Source: Tetrapyrgos nigripes
Taxonomy: Eukaryota > Basidiomycota > Agaricomycetes > Agaricales > Campanellaceae
Assembly: GCA_013368315.1 (NCBI GenBank)
Contig: JAACJM010000017.1
Span: 558,001-622,000 of the forward strand
Length of the DNA stretch: 64,000 nucleotides
Reading direction: 5' to 3'
The notes under the pieces were generated by a model, which saw only the letters and a list, made by a program, of their open reading frames with translations, searched no databases and had not been told where the DNA came from. This document shows positions 12,276 through 22,667 of this stretch, piece by piece. Each line of letters starts with the position of its first letter. Position 1 is the stretch's first letter. Position numbers and translations under genes: made by a program.

Positions 12276-12782
12276 TGTCATGGAAAGTGATGGTCCCTGT
12301 ATTTTTCCACAACATCTTTACCACTGTATCTCTATAACAGCTGCACCATTTGACTTCAAACAAGTTGTAGACTGATTCAGTAGTAAAATAGAAAGCTTTT
12401 GACACCCAATTTGCAATACCCCAGGCAAGTGATTCTTCTGTAGATGGGAGTTTTGCAAAACCCCATTTTGCTACTCTTTTCCAAAAATTGCCCTCATTTT
12501 TACTCTGACTGCTGGGGAATGAACTCCATCCCCTGTTCTTGATGTCACTCTTTCCACTGGTATAATCAGATTTTGTGAGAAAAAATCATGTCATGGTATA
12601 ACAAAATGGGGGTATGAGAAATATCCCTCTACAGCCATACCACCTGACTGGGGCATCTCATCTCAGGTATCAAAAACTTTCTATTTCACTAATAAACAAC
12701 TTTACAACTTGGTTGAAGTAGAAATATGCAGCTGTTTTAGAGATATTCTCAAAAAACATGGGGACTGTCACTTTCCATGACA
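12276..12782. mobile_element. Short inverted-repeat element (MITE-like), no coding capacity
   Basis: A sequence starting TGTCATGGAAAGTGA at 12276 returns as its reverse complement ending TCACTTTCCATGACA at 12782, with about 30 bp of matching ends. The 507-bp body has no open frame of note. No clear target-site duplication was found, so the exact ends are provisional. Confidence 0.55.
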
Positions 12783-13859
12783 CCTAGTAGAACAACCAGC
12801 TGTTTGTACAAGAAATGAAAATACAATTTAATGACTATTTGGTCTGAGGTAAAACCCTACAGCCTCGTAATCGCCATGCCCTGGCACTGGCCCACACCCC
12901 TTCATATTAAGGACACTACTGAAGTTAAGTGCAAGGCAACACATTGCTGATTTTGTATAAAAGATGTCTCTAGATGGGAAATTTATCATTCACCTGTATT
13001 AACTTGAAATCTAGCTTAAAACTGTACACAAGCAGGTGAGATTTCCCAGTTTCTCGACCTCAAAGAGTGGCACAGAGGACATGCAGACCCTTAGCCGACA
13101 ATTAGCTGAAGGCATGCCTTAAGGCAAAAATTGACTGCTCTCTTCCATTCTGACCTTGTCCAGTGAGACCCATGAATAGTCTTCTCTATTTTCGGTAGTG
13201 AAAATCACAGTTCCGAGTGCCAGTTGAGATTTTTCATTGTCTTGTGAACAAGGAGTGACAGTGGACACTCAGCCTTAGCCGATGGCACACAGATCTATTG
13301 GGATGACACACAGGTCACGTGTGCCTGCATGCCAGCCTGAGTGTCACCAAGTCGGACGACCCATCTGCCAGAGAAGTTTGTCCTCCTCAGACCAATTTTC
13401 TGACTGCACAGTGTAGCTCTCATCAATGTACAAAACCCAGCCCATTTGTAAGCGTATGTCTGAAGCTCTGCTCCAGAAAATAATCCACGAAATGTGAGGC
13501 ATTTAGGTGAAATTAAAATGTGTTCTTTCTTTGTCTCTGTTCTCCACTGATCTTCGTGCTGTATAACAAAAGTCATATAACTGAATCCATACTACTTAGT
13601 ACCTGGTTCGCATATGCCTTTACTCATTTGAATTTGCGGGTACATTACCAATGTTCAAGTTCTTATGGAGCTCTCCATGATTATTTCTTAATACCACTGT
13701 GACACTGTAGATATCCCTTCCATTCAAGTAAGACCTCTTACATCCATGAATTTCAATTTTTGAGCTCCCAGTACAGCAATCCCAACTTGATTTAAGCACT
13801 GACGAAGGACCTCGAAGGGTGTACACAGGAGCGACATGCAGAATTCACGCAACTGTTAA
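12783..13859. other. Intergenic, no gene recognised
   Basis: Only short open frames without recognisable motifs. A stretch at about 12,866-12,900 vaguely recalls the GCCTCGTAAT..GCCATGC repeat seen elsewhere in the window. Confidence 0.4.
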
Positions 13860-15010
13860 ACCTTCAAGTGCGCCACGTTACTACTAACATGATCTTGCCA
13901 TAGCGCCCTTCGAAACAGTTGAACAACACGATATGACTGAAGTTTCATTCCTTCCGATATTGCTGCAGGAGTTTGTTGAAATATATACCTTCCATGTATA
14001 GTAACTATGATTCTATATGGAGTTATTATGAAACTTCTACATAGCTATAAGTATGCTAGTCCTCCAGGACATTCTCCAGACATTACTCTTATCTTCTACT
14101 ATGTAGTGATATCTTTGTAGATAGCAATATGGCCAATGGCAATATCCTCTTAGTCTCTAGGTATGTCCATGGACAATGTAGATATTAGTAATTACATGCT
14201 CTTTATCTAGTATAAAAGCTCTCTGTAAAGTCATAGTTACTACAGCACAATATCCAGTTCTATCTGCTCTACAAGCAACTCGTATCTAAGCTCTATTAGC
14301 TTTCTACTCAGCACTCTATTTGGTGAGCTCTACTGACTGGTCACCCTACACTAAATATTTCCTGCTTCATTAGAGTTGGTTACCCATTCTCCATGTGCCG
14401 TGATATTGCTCAACCATGCTCCACGGTGTCCTTGGAGGCAGTGGCTGAGCATTGCGAGTATTTTTATGTTTCTCGACAAGCCGGCTGACCTCGAGAACTC
14501 AATTGCTTGGTATCTTCTAACTGCGAAGTCTCACTGGTGGGATTCAGCCTCGTGTGTGACCGGGAGATGGCATTGGTGTACCTGTAGCCACTGACTTTCC
14601 GGAAGAGTCGTACATCACTGAGAATCACTTGGCGTACGTACACCTCTGAGCTGAATTTTTAGGCGGCCAGCGTTCAATAACGAACGCATGTAGTGCGCAG
14701 CAGTGAGAATCAGCAACCCAAATTATCTGCGATAAGGTGGTACTTACGACCCTCAATTTCTTCAATCCATTCGTTCAATCCATTCAGTGGCACCGGCAGG
14801 TCTATCCTGTTCAGGCCAGCACGCTTCCCAATGTATACTTCAAAGGATCAATAATCAGGTCGAACGAAAAATCAGCATCCAAATCATGAGCTAGTAAGCT
14901 TGTCAAGTCTGGGTGTATGTACAATCCTTGGAGTAATCCATGAATTAATTGATAGTCTGACGTAGCGACCAACATCGATCTTGAAGCCGAAAATATGTCG
15001 GTGTGGGCCA
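13860..15010. repeat. Partial copy C of the local segmental repeat
   Basis: Matches parts of 24,966-25,725 and 37,287-37,965, starting at AAGTGCGCCACGTTACTA and including an ATGACTGAAGTTTCATT start-like stretch. On the minus strand a frame (14,811-15,059) reads ATSDYQLIHGLLQGLYIH; related but broken frames occur in the other copies. The family is unknown to me. This copy is interrupted by a solo LTR. Confidence 0.65.
13974..14372 (+). mobile_element. Solo LTR (399 bp) with 5-bp target duplication
   Basis: The insert begins TGTTGAAATATATACC and ends CTGCTTCATTA. It is flanked by GAGTT on both sides (13969-13973 and 14373-14377). The related copies near 25,100 and 37,410 read straight through GCAGGAGTTGGTCACCC, giving the empty site. 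A TATAAAAG lies inside near 14,210. The TGTTG start and 5-bp duplication fit a Ty1/copia-like LTR; no internal coding region is present. The TA end is atypical. Confidence 0.7.
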
Positions 15011-15743
15011 CTGAATACAGCGGCAGGTACGAGTCCTCATCCCATTCCCCAAAAAACAATTGAATTATTGACTCTGACGAAGTAGATGTGGGGCACTGGT
15101 TCGTTGCTCAATGAAAGCTTGACGTCGGGGAATTTGCAAAGAAGGTGCTTTGTGCTTGGTCGAGTCTGCCGTGTTGACAGAAAAGGTTATATTTTCCCGA
15201 GATATGGTTCGAACGATCATTTGAGCTCACCAATCATCTTTGCGGAATCGTTCAGCAGGGTTTCTTGAGCGGGAAAATATAGGCAGGTCACGGGTAGCCC
15301 TGGAAACAGGGACTGCCCTGGGTGTATTGAGTGAAGAGAACTCGGAGGCGGTTACATCAACGTGTAATTAGATAGCATACAAAATGATAAATGGGAGAGG
15401 TGGGTGGGTGATGATCACTACGGGACTCGTGAGTGAGAGACTAAGACAAGGAAACATATCCGAGAGACTCGTGAGTGGGGAATAGGCAAGGCAAACCCAG
15501 CCTAATAAAGGTTCGGCCCTTACCGCTAGCGGCCATTCCCCACCTTCATTAGTCTATGACCCGGTCGCGCCCAACCCTGCTGCCAAAATCCCTCTGAAAC
15601 AAAAAAGGTAAATTGAGGACGACTGTTGGTGTTGGTGTGCCACTCACGTCTGATAACTCGGCAATATCAATCCTTCAAGTTACCACAATTATCCTTACTA
15701 CAATTAAGCGGAAGTTCAAGCTACAGTGATTAACAGTCTTAAT

Positions 15744-15836
15744 GCGAAGACGGGTACACCGTGCCTGTACGAATACAAAGACAGGTACACTGTACCTGTA
15801 GGCTGTGCGAATACGAAGACAGGTACATCGTACCAG
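15744..15836. repeat. Short imperfect tandem repeat
   Basis: Three units contain CGAAGACGGGTACACCGT, AAAGACAGGTACACTGT and CGAAGACAGGTACATCGT. The middle unit includes the palindrome CAGGTACACTGTACCTG apart from its centre. Confidence 0.6.
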
Positions 15837-16499
15837 CACTGGACGCGTAAACACGGGCGTGCCGTATTACCGGACGGCGCGGAGCCCTAGTATTTGATAG
15901 GTCCTCTGCTACTTTTCCCGTATTACTTGGCGTATATGATATGTGCATTTTATGATGCTCAGATGGCTGCTGTAGCCTGAGTCTGTGGTAGATTTCTCCA
16001 GCAATAAGAGGTCCATTCTGATGCAACGCTACGCGAAAACTTCTTCCAGCCGATCTGCCAGTGTTTGATCTCGGTTTGGTCTCACTTTTGCAGGACGAGA
16101 GTCGTTCTCACCGATTTGCTTGTTGTCAACTTGTTGTTCGCTTGTTGTTCGCTTGACCATGTCATATCTTACACGATCTCACAGCTTCTCGCTCGACCTG
16201 AATGGATGCGATTTTCACTGGGCCTAAGCCTTAAGGGCTGGACCCCAATAGCAGACGGACAGACGGATAGTGTATCTTTACCACCGGTCTTCAAAGCCCT
16301 AATGGTTTCAATTTGACAGAAAGTCGGGAAATTGCCGGGGCGCTTTTGTGCCGGTTTCCACTGGCGCGGCTAAATTTCAAAACGATCGAGGCGTCCTGCT
16401 CCAGGAAGGCCTGGACCAAGACTCGCAACGAGAATGTGACAACGGAGCTCGAATTATGGTTTGCTTCCCAACGACTGGTTTTAAATTTTTGGGCGTCGT

Positions 16500-16546
16500 T
16501 TTGGGAGCTTGGCGCGTGAAGTAACTTCACGCGCCAAGCTCCCAAA
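16500..16546. repeat. Perfect palindrome, 23-bp arms with a 1-nt centre
   Basis: The left arm 16500-16522 starts TTTGGGAGCTTGGCGCG. The right arm 16524-16546 is its exact reverse complement; only one A separates them. The match stops abruptly on both outer sides. Confidence 0.9.
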
Positions 16547-17169
16547 CACTGAAGTGAGCACCTATAGTATTAGATAATCACTAAATATTCACACGAACCT
16601 TTTCCCAGTATTTTCGTCACTACTTGTTATAACTCTGTAGATTTTATTTGACATGTGGTATTTCTAAATGTATCTAAGGCTGAATACCAAAAATTGCGAA
16701 GTAAAACGAAGCAGAACTCGAGATAAGGTGTCAGTCCAATTCCGCGAGCGCACAGCCACTTTTGTAACAAGCTTTTAGGTCCAACGGTAGGTACCACTTC
16801 TGGTCGATTTATCTTGATTAAAATCTGCATACAAGATCTTTGATCAACGCATATGTAAAACAACGAAGTAGCTCGAAATGTCTATGCCATTGACTTGCCG
16901 ACAAGGATTACATAATAACTTTTTTGGGGAAGATAACTACCAGGTTTACCAGAGTTCGCGACATCCAGAATAGTATGCAAAGGGCTGTACCAGCGGCCGC
17001 CAGAATACTGATGTGAGTGCGGCAGCGGGTCTCAATGAAGTTTGAAGCTTGAAATCCGAGCGCCGCAATGCGTTAGTCTGTCTAGGTTTACATAATCAGC
17101 GATTCCCGTCGGCCCCTTCCAACTTCCTTCTATTCAAAAGAGACAAAGACTAGCCACAAATGTCCTTCC

Positions 17170-17176
17170 TATAAAT
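17170..17176 (+). promoter_or_regulatory. TATA box of the FAD oxidase gene
   Basis: TATAAAT about 46 bases before the chosen ATG at 17222, in a suitable position for a core promoter. Confidence 0.5.
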
Positions 17177-17221
17177 GCAGAGCCATGAAAATCGGGTTCC
17201 TCACAAGTCCCCCTACTCGCC

Positions 17222-19218
17222 ATGAAAGCTGTCTGGTGGCTAGCATTGTTCGCATCTGGTGTGCTCGGCAAACCTAGTAAACCTAGATGTCGTTGTCTTC
17301 ATGGAGACCCCTGCTGGCCCACCGAGTACGACTTTTCCCAGCTCCAGTCAACGATTTCTCAGCCATTGATCCACCCAGTGCCTCCCGAGTCCGCATGCTA
17401 CCCTGTATCCAACCCGTCTGGAAATTGCACAGACGTTCAAACCAACACCTTCGCCGGCAATTGGCGTTCAGACCAACCAGGCTCTATGCAAATTCCCCAA
17501 TTCGAGTCCTTCATCTTCCCAAATGGAACGATTGAGGCGTGCTATCTCAACACAGCCCTCGGCGTTCCGTGTCGCCAGGGAAGTGTCCCTCCGATTGGCG
17601 TGGATGCTCGTTCCGTGAAGGATATTCAGGCTGGTGTAAAATTTGCAGTAGACCATAACCTTCGTCTCGTTATCCACAATACTGGGTGAGTGATGATGTG
17701 CTCTGACTATCGTTTCAATATGTTGATCCCTATTCAGCCATGACTATCTAGCTCGAAGCATTGCTAGAGGTGCTTTCATGATATGGACGCATAATTTGAA
17801 GAACATCACTCCTAGCTCAACTTTCGTTCCTGAGGGTGCTCCGGAGAATGAAACATACCACGGTGAGTACCCATTAAGCTCCATGTTGAATTACCTCTAA
17901 CGTTCAGAATAGTACTTACTCTAGAGGCTGGCGTCGCATGGCATGAAGCATACGACGCTGCTCAGGCAAACGGCCGTGTGATCGTCGGAGGTATAACTCC
18001 TGGAGGCTCAGTTGGTACTACCGGCGGATGGATGCAAGGCGGTGGGCATGGTATCTTGTCGCCTCAGCACGGACTTGGTGAATACCCTTTTTTCAGGCTC
18101 ATCTACAACTCGCTTATCTCAAAACTTCTCTAGGTGTCGACAATGTTGTTCAGCTTACAATCGTCACTGCTTCCGGGAAACATCTCACAGCCAACTCTTA
18201 CCTCAATTCCGATCTGTTCTGGGCGGTAAGAGGTGGGGGTGGAGGCACATACGGCGTCGTAACCTCCGTCACATATCGCACACACGAGATCTCTCCTTTG
18301 ACAGCCACCGCTGTCTTCGGCAATATCACACCTGCTGTCAGGAAAGATATCCTCACGGAATACCTCAAGCTTTGGCCTGCTCTTTCGGATGCTGGATGGG
18401 GGGCATACCTATACCTGGGAATGCCTGGCGCCGCCGCAAACTTTAGCCTTTTATTGGCCGCACCTGATGTTCCTTTGGCCGATGTCAATGCGACTCTCAC
18501 TCCATTCCTCGATTTTGTTCGTACTGCGCAAGAAGATATGGTCATACAAATGCTTCCCTTTGACGGCTTTGCTAGTTTCTATCAAGCCTTCTTTGCAGAT
18601 CTTGATCCACAAGAGGGTGTCAACGAAGAACTGATTTCACGATTAATCCCTCGAGAGGCGTTCGAGGATAACGAGCATCTACTTGATGTTATGACGAGTA
18701 TGGACCCTATCCTGTTGTTGTGCGTATCATCTCTCTCAAAGTTCCAGCAAGATACTGACCTGGTACATTCGCAGCCACGTCGCCGGCGGAAAAGTCGCCC
18801 AAGTTGACCCTGATTCCGCTGGAGTAAACCCTGCTTGGCGCAAGGCAACTGCGTTTATGATTTCTGCAGCTTTGTGGCCGGAGGGTGTGACGGTGGATCA
18901 GTATCGTGCTATTCAAGGACAACTCAAGAGCAATTTGGCCATTTTGGACACCTTAGCTCCAGGAGGTGGGACTTACTTGAACGAGGTTCGCTTCTAACTT
19001 TTGGTTTGGGACTATTCGGCGTCGTACTGAAGATTCGATTCGTTCTTTGTCCTTAGGCATCCCTGTATGAACCCAATCCTCAACAAACCTTTTTCGGAGA
19101 CCATTATGAACGCTTGAAGGCTATCAAGGATACATATGACCCGAGGGGGCTTTTCATAGTTGCAGGGGGAGTAGCCTCCGAGGACTGGGACAGCTCTTTG
19201 AATTGTAGGCTCTCTTGA
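17222..19218 (+). CDS. Secreted FAD-linked oxidase (VAO/berberine-bridge type)
   Basis: Flavin-dependent oxidase of the VAO family, likely extracellular; the substrate cannot be told from sequence. Six exons join in frame: 17222-17685, 17738-17862, 17935-18077, 18134-18719, 18775-18985 and 19057-19218. A signal peptide is seen (MKAVWWLALFASGVLG). The FAD-binding part shows LRLVIHNTGHDYLARS, whose His is the expected covalent FAD attachment residue, then GGWMQGGGHGILSPQHGLG and DLFWAVRGGGGGTYGVV. The Cys used for a second FAD bond in bicovalent members is absent. The C-terminal BBE part reads YLNEASLYEPNPQQTFFG and DPRGLFIVAGGV. Length (about 560 residues) fits the family. It has its own TATA box and no obvious cluster partners, so a metabolite pathway is not supported. 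Confidence 0.9.
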
Positions 19219-20092
19219 GCGTAGGCGCTGTTTTCGTACTTGCATACCCTTTACGCGACTTATTGCACGTTCTTTACCTGCTGGCTTAATCGTACATTAC
19301 ATGGTACTTAGTAGTATGGATTGTTGTATAATTTATTTATTAAGTTAGTATATATACGTGCTCGTCTAGCTTCCTCTGCTACACCATCCTCCTGAACGAT
19401 GTCGCTCATACGGTATACATCTAAAGGACAGACCATACATCCTCCCTTGGATCCGCCGTACAGTCCAAGATCTCTCTCTACAGGCTCCGATTCTTGACCC
19501 GGTGACTGTTATTCAGCAATCGAAGGATTGTCCTTCCATGGCAGCAAATGGCAGGAAATATGATTGAGGCCTTGCATACTTGTTGCAAAAACCATACAAG
19601 TCATCACTCCGAGTTTGACAGGATCTTCCTAACAGCGATACCTGTCAGCAGATGAGCGCATGCGGGCGTCTATGATACCCGTCTGCCACCAGCTGCCACC
19701 GGAACATTAGCTGCCAGAACAAAAGGCCGTGCGTCTACCTTTATGGATTTAGTGGGTATCGTCAAGACTAGATCTGGCTCCACCAGACTAGTCCTCCATT
19801 GGCTTTTGGCTTCTCCTTGCCCTTTTTGTTTTCCTGTGTATGCTTTCTTCGTTTCCTTTTTGCTCCCATAGATCTACTTACATGGAATTGCATGGGAAGT
19901 TCAGACGCGTCGGCCCGACGGCACTCACGTGTTCGCGATGACCGACTGGACTCCAAGCGTTCTTGCAATTGCAGCGACGGCGCTGGTACGAAGACATACG
20001 CATTCTCAACGTCTCTCCAATGTCCGTGCCAACGGCATAGCTGATGTCCTGGTACCAGTTCTCGTATTACTCGTGCCCACGCTAGCACCAAC
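19219..20092. other. Intergenic, no gene recognised
   Basis: Only short frames. A stretch at 19,905-19,944 containing CACTCACGTGTTCGCGA is shared with 25,796-25,852 and 41,096-41,156. Confidence 0.4.
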
Positions 20093-20404
20093 ACCAACAA
20101 CGTGTCTCTCCTGATGACGAAGACGAACACGCACAAACAAACGAACACTCAGACTCAGACTTAGAAACAGACTCAGAACCAAATCCCTACACCATCTCCG
20201 TCTCCACCCGTTCAAAACGTAAACACCGAGGCGGAACAAGTCGATCTTCTTCAGACGAACACGAAGCAGATGAAGATGAAGATGCAGACGAAGATGGTAC
20301 GAGAGCGAGAGGTATAGGCGCGGACACGGGTACATCAAGAGGCATAGGTAGAGGTACGTCAAGAAGCAGAGGCAGAGGCAGAGGCAAAGGTAGAGGAAGG
20401 GGGA

Positions 20405-20815
20405 TCGGTACCAGCGGTAGGGGTAGGAAAAGAGACACGGGTACAGGAAGAGGCACGGGTACAGACACGGGTACAGGGAGGCACGGGTACAGACACGAGT
20501 ACAAGAGGAGGCACGGATACAGACACGGGTACCGGAAGGGGTCGTAGCAGGGGAACATCAACAACAACGACTGAAAGGAAAGAGAAAGAGGAATAAACCC
20601 ATCTCCACGTACCCGTCGAGTTCGGTACCAGCGGTAGGGGTAGGAAAAGAGACACGGGTACAGGAAGAGGCATGGGTACAGACACGAGTACAGGAGGAGG
20701 CACGGGTACAGACACGGGTACAGGAAGGGGTCGTAGCAGGGGAACATCAACAACAACGACTGAAAGGAAAGAGAAAGAGGAATAAACCCATCTCCACGTA
20801 CCCGTCGTCGAGTTC
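20405..20815. repeat. Large imperfect tandem repeat rich in GGTAC/ACGGGTAC
   Basis: Two units start GGTACCAGCGGTAGGGG at 20,405 and 20,622 and run to CGTCGAGTTC. Each holds many short ACGGGTACAG steps. Upstream an acidic plus-strand frame (from about 20,093: SPDDEDEHAQTNEHSDSDLE) enters the repeat and then stops. Confidence 0.7.
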
Positions 20816-21645
20816 AACTCCAACTCGAGGTTGAAAGAAAACGAGAATCTGGGTTTGAAGATGATGGACACAGTGTATTAGGTGGACAAAGTGACAACGA
20901 CGACACCGACACCGACACCGACACCGATGTAATGCTAATCCCAATGTCGACGCCGATGCATCAACTACACCTTTCTCTTTCACATTCCCCACCAAGTTCC
21001 CCACGTTCAGCTCTGGCACTGGCACTGGCACCCCTTTCAACATCAACATCCCGACCTCGTCCTCGTCCTTGTCCTCGTACGGGTTCCAATACCCATTCCA
21101 ATACCAAAACCAGTTCCAGTTCCTATACTCATACTCATACTCGTACCCGTTCCAATTCCAGTTTCAATTCCAGTCACTCCCTCTCCAACTCCAGCTCCAG
21201 CAATCTACCCTCAGGTCAGTGCGACAGATGTTTGGAGTTAATTCTACTTCTGCTTCTGCTGCTGCATCTACTTCTACTTCTGCTTCTACTTCTGTATCTA
21301 TGAGTCTGACTGGACATAGCCATAGCCATGCATCTCCATCTCCATCTGTACCTGCACCTCCAGTAAGGGCAGGGACAAGACCAAGTTCAGATGGTCGGTG
21401 ATATGGTACAAAGGGTACGAGCACGAGGTGAAGGACAAAACCAACGTCAACGTCGAAGTCGAAGCCAAGGTCAAAAGCAAGGTCAAGGTCGTCGAGGGCG
21501 TCAAGGACCAGGACAAAACACCCAACCCCCTCTAACCCCCACCCCCACTCATGTACCCACCCAACCCACCCACACCACCATCTACACCGACACCCCCACG
21601 GCCCCATCCACACCGACACCCTCCCAACCGTCCAACACCCCGCCT

Positions 21646-22667
21646 ACTGCGCCAAACTCGGTCGAAAAGACGACGAATCGCATAAAGACACTTCCGTGGT
21701 TCGTTCAGTGGAGAGTTTGAAAGCGTTGGGGTTTGATGTTGTTGAGTGGGATGGGATGTGAGTGTTTATTAACGTTCATTATTCATAAATTTTTATTGTT
21801 TTAGATCGTTTCATTGTTATTGTTACTGTTACTTTTTTTCTCGTTCTCGTTTTGGTGCTGTTGACTTACCCCTTACCCTCTCTTCCTTTCCCCCTCCTTG
21901 CCCCCCTACCCCCCCACACACAGAACCCCCCGCCCCCTCCTCGACTCCGAAGGCCGCATCATCGGCGCCGTGGCCTCGCCGGTCGTCCCACCAACCCAAA
22001 TTACCAAATCGCCTGTACCCAAATGTACAACCACTTAGCCCACATCGGAGAATCCCCCGCCATCCAAGATCACTACACCAAACTCCCCCCAAGTCGTCGA
22101 GGCAACTTTCCCGCATACAAGGTTGGTTTATCCTATGGTAAAGGTCAAAAGGGTTAGAGTCGCACCGTTGTAGGATGGGATTTTGGAGGATAAGAGTGTG
22201 ATCATGAAGAATGTGGCTTCGTTTCAGAGTGGTGAGTACGATTCTACGAATTACAGTGTTGGGGTAATAATGGAGCTTTTGGTCTGGGTAGCTGCCTTTG
22301 TCGCTTAGATCCCAAAACTCGCGTCCCATTACAAAACCTACCTCGATAAAATATACTCACACCCTTCTCTCGCCTCATCCTTCTCCTCATCCCAATACCC
22401 ATCCCCCCTCCTAATCCCAATCCTCCCATCCCCACCCCCACCCCTGCTGCGCCTTCAATTTCGGCGGCAACGTCTGGACATTCAAACACCGAGAGTCTCC
22501 CAACGTTGCTTATGGGATGTGTGCCATAACCGCTCTAGGGAATTTTGACCCTAAAAAAGGACATTTAGTGCTTTGGGAGTCGAAGTTGGTGATAAGTTTC
22601 CTCCTTGTTCGACGATTTTGATTCCTTTAGCGACGATTACGCATTCGAATGTGCCTGTGGCGGAAGG
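21646..22667 (+). pseudogene. Decayed 2OG-Fe(II) dioxygenase (TET/JBP-like family)
   Basis: Pieces in order match a 2OG-Fe(II) dioxygenase family found in agarics, often in repeat-rich DNA: ESLKALGFDVVEWDG, an intron near 21,757-21,922, DSEGRIIGAV, LAGRPTNPNYQIACTQMYN, SRRGNFPAY, and finally AFNFGGNVWTFKHRE with ITALGNFDPKKGHLVLWE and THSNVPVAEG. The frame breaks after RIIGAV and again before AFNFGG, so no whole protein can be made. The iron-binding HxD appears as HRE here. The first repeat-rich exon may begin upstream in low-complexity DNA. The last bases (from about 22,570) belong to segmental copy A, and copy B at 34,831 starts with the same fragment. Confidence 0.65.

Larger units (their letters stand above)
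15011..17169. other. Intergenic, repeats but no gene recognised
   Basis: Open frames here are short and show no motif I can place. It holds a short tandem repeat at 15,744-15,836 and a perfect palindrome at 16,500-16,546, listed separately. Confidence 0.45.

Noticed and set aside
12861..12960. Possible 5S rRNA-like stretch
   Set aside because: Only a few words resemble 5S; the internal control region is not present.
15190..15230. GGTTCGAACG as a possible tRNA B box
   Set aside because: No acceptor or anticodon stem could be drawn around it and the B-box end does not fit.
16065..16519. Plus-strand frames of 83 and 68 codons
   Set aside because: Frames on both strands of similar length run into the palindrome; no protein-like pattern.
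20187..21300. Long frames rich in Pro/Leu/Val or Ser/Thr on both strands
   Set aside because: They arise from the GGTACC/ACGGGTAC minisatellite and low-complexity DNA; every frame is open because of the repeat.
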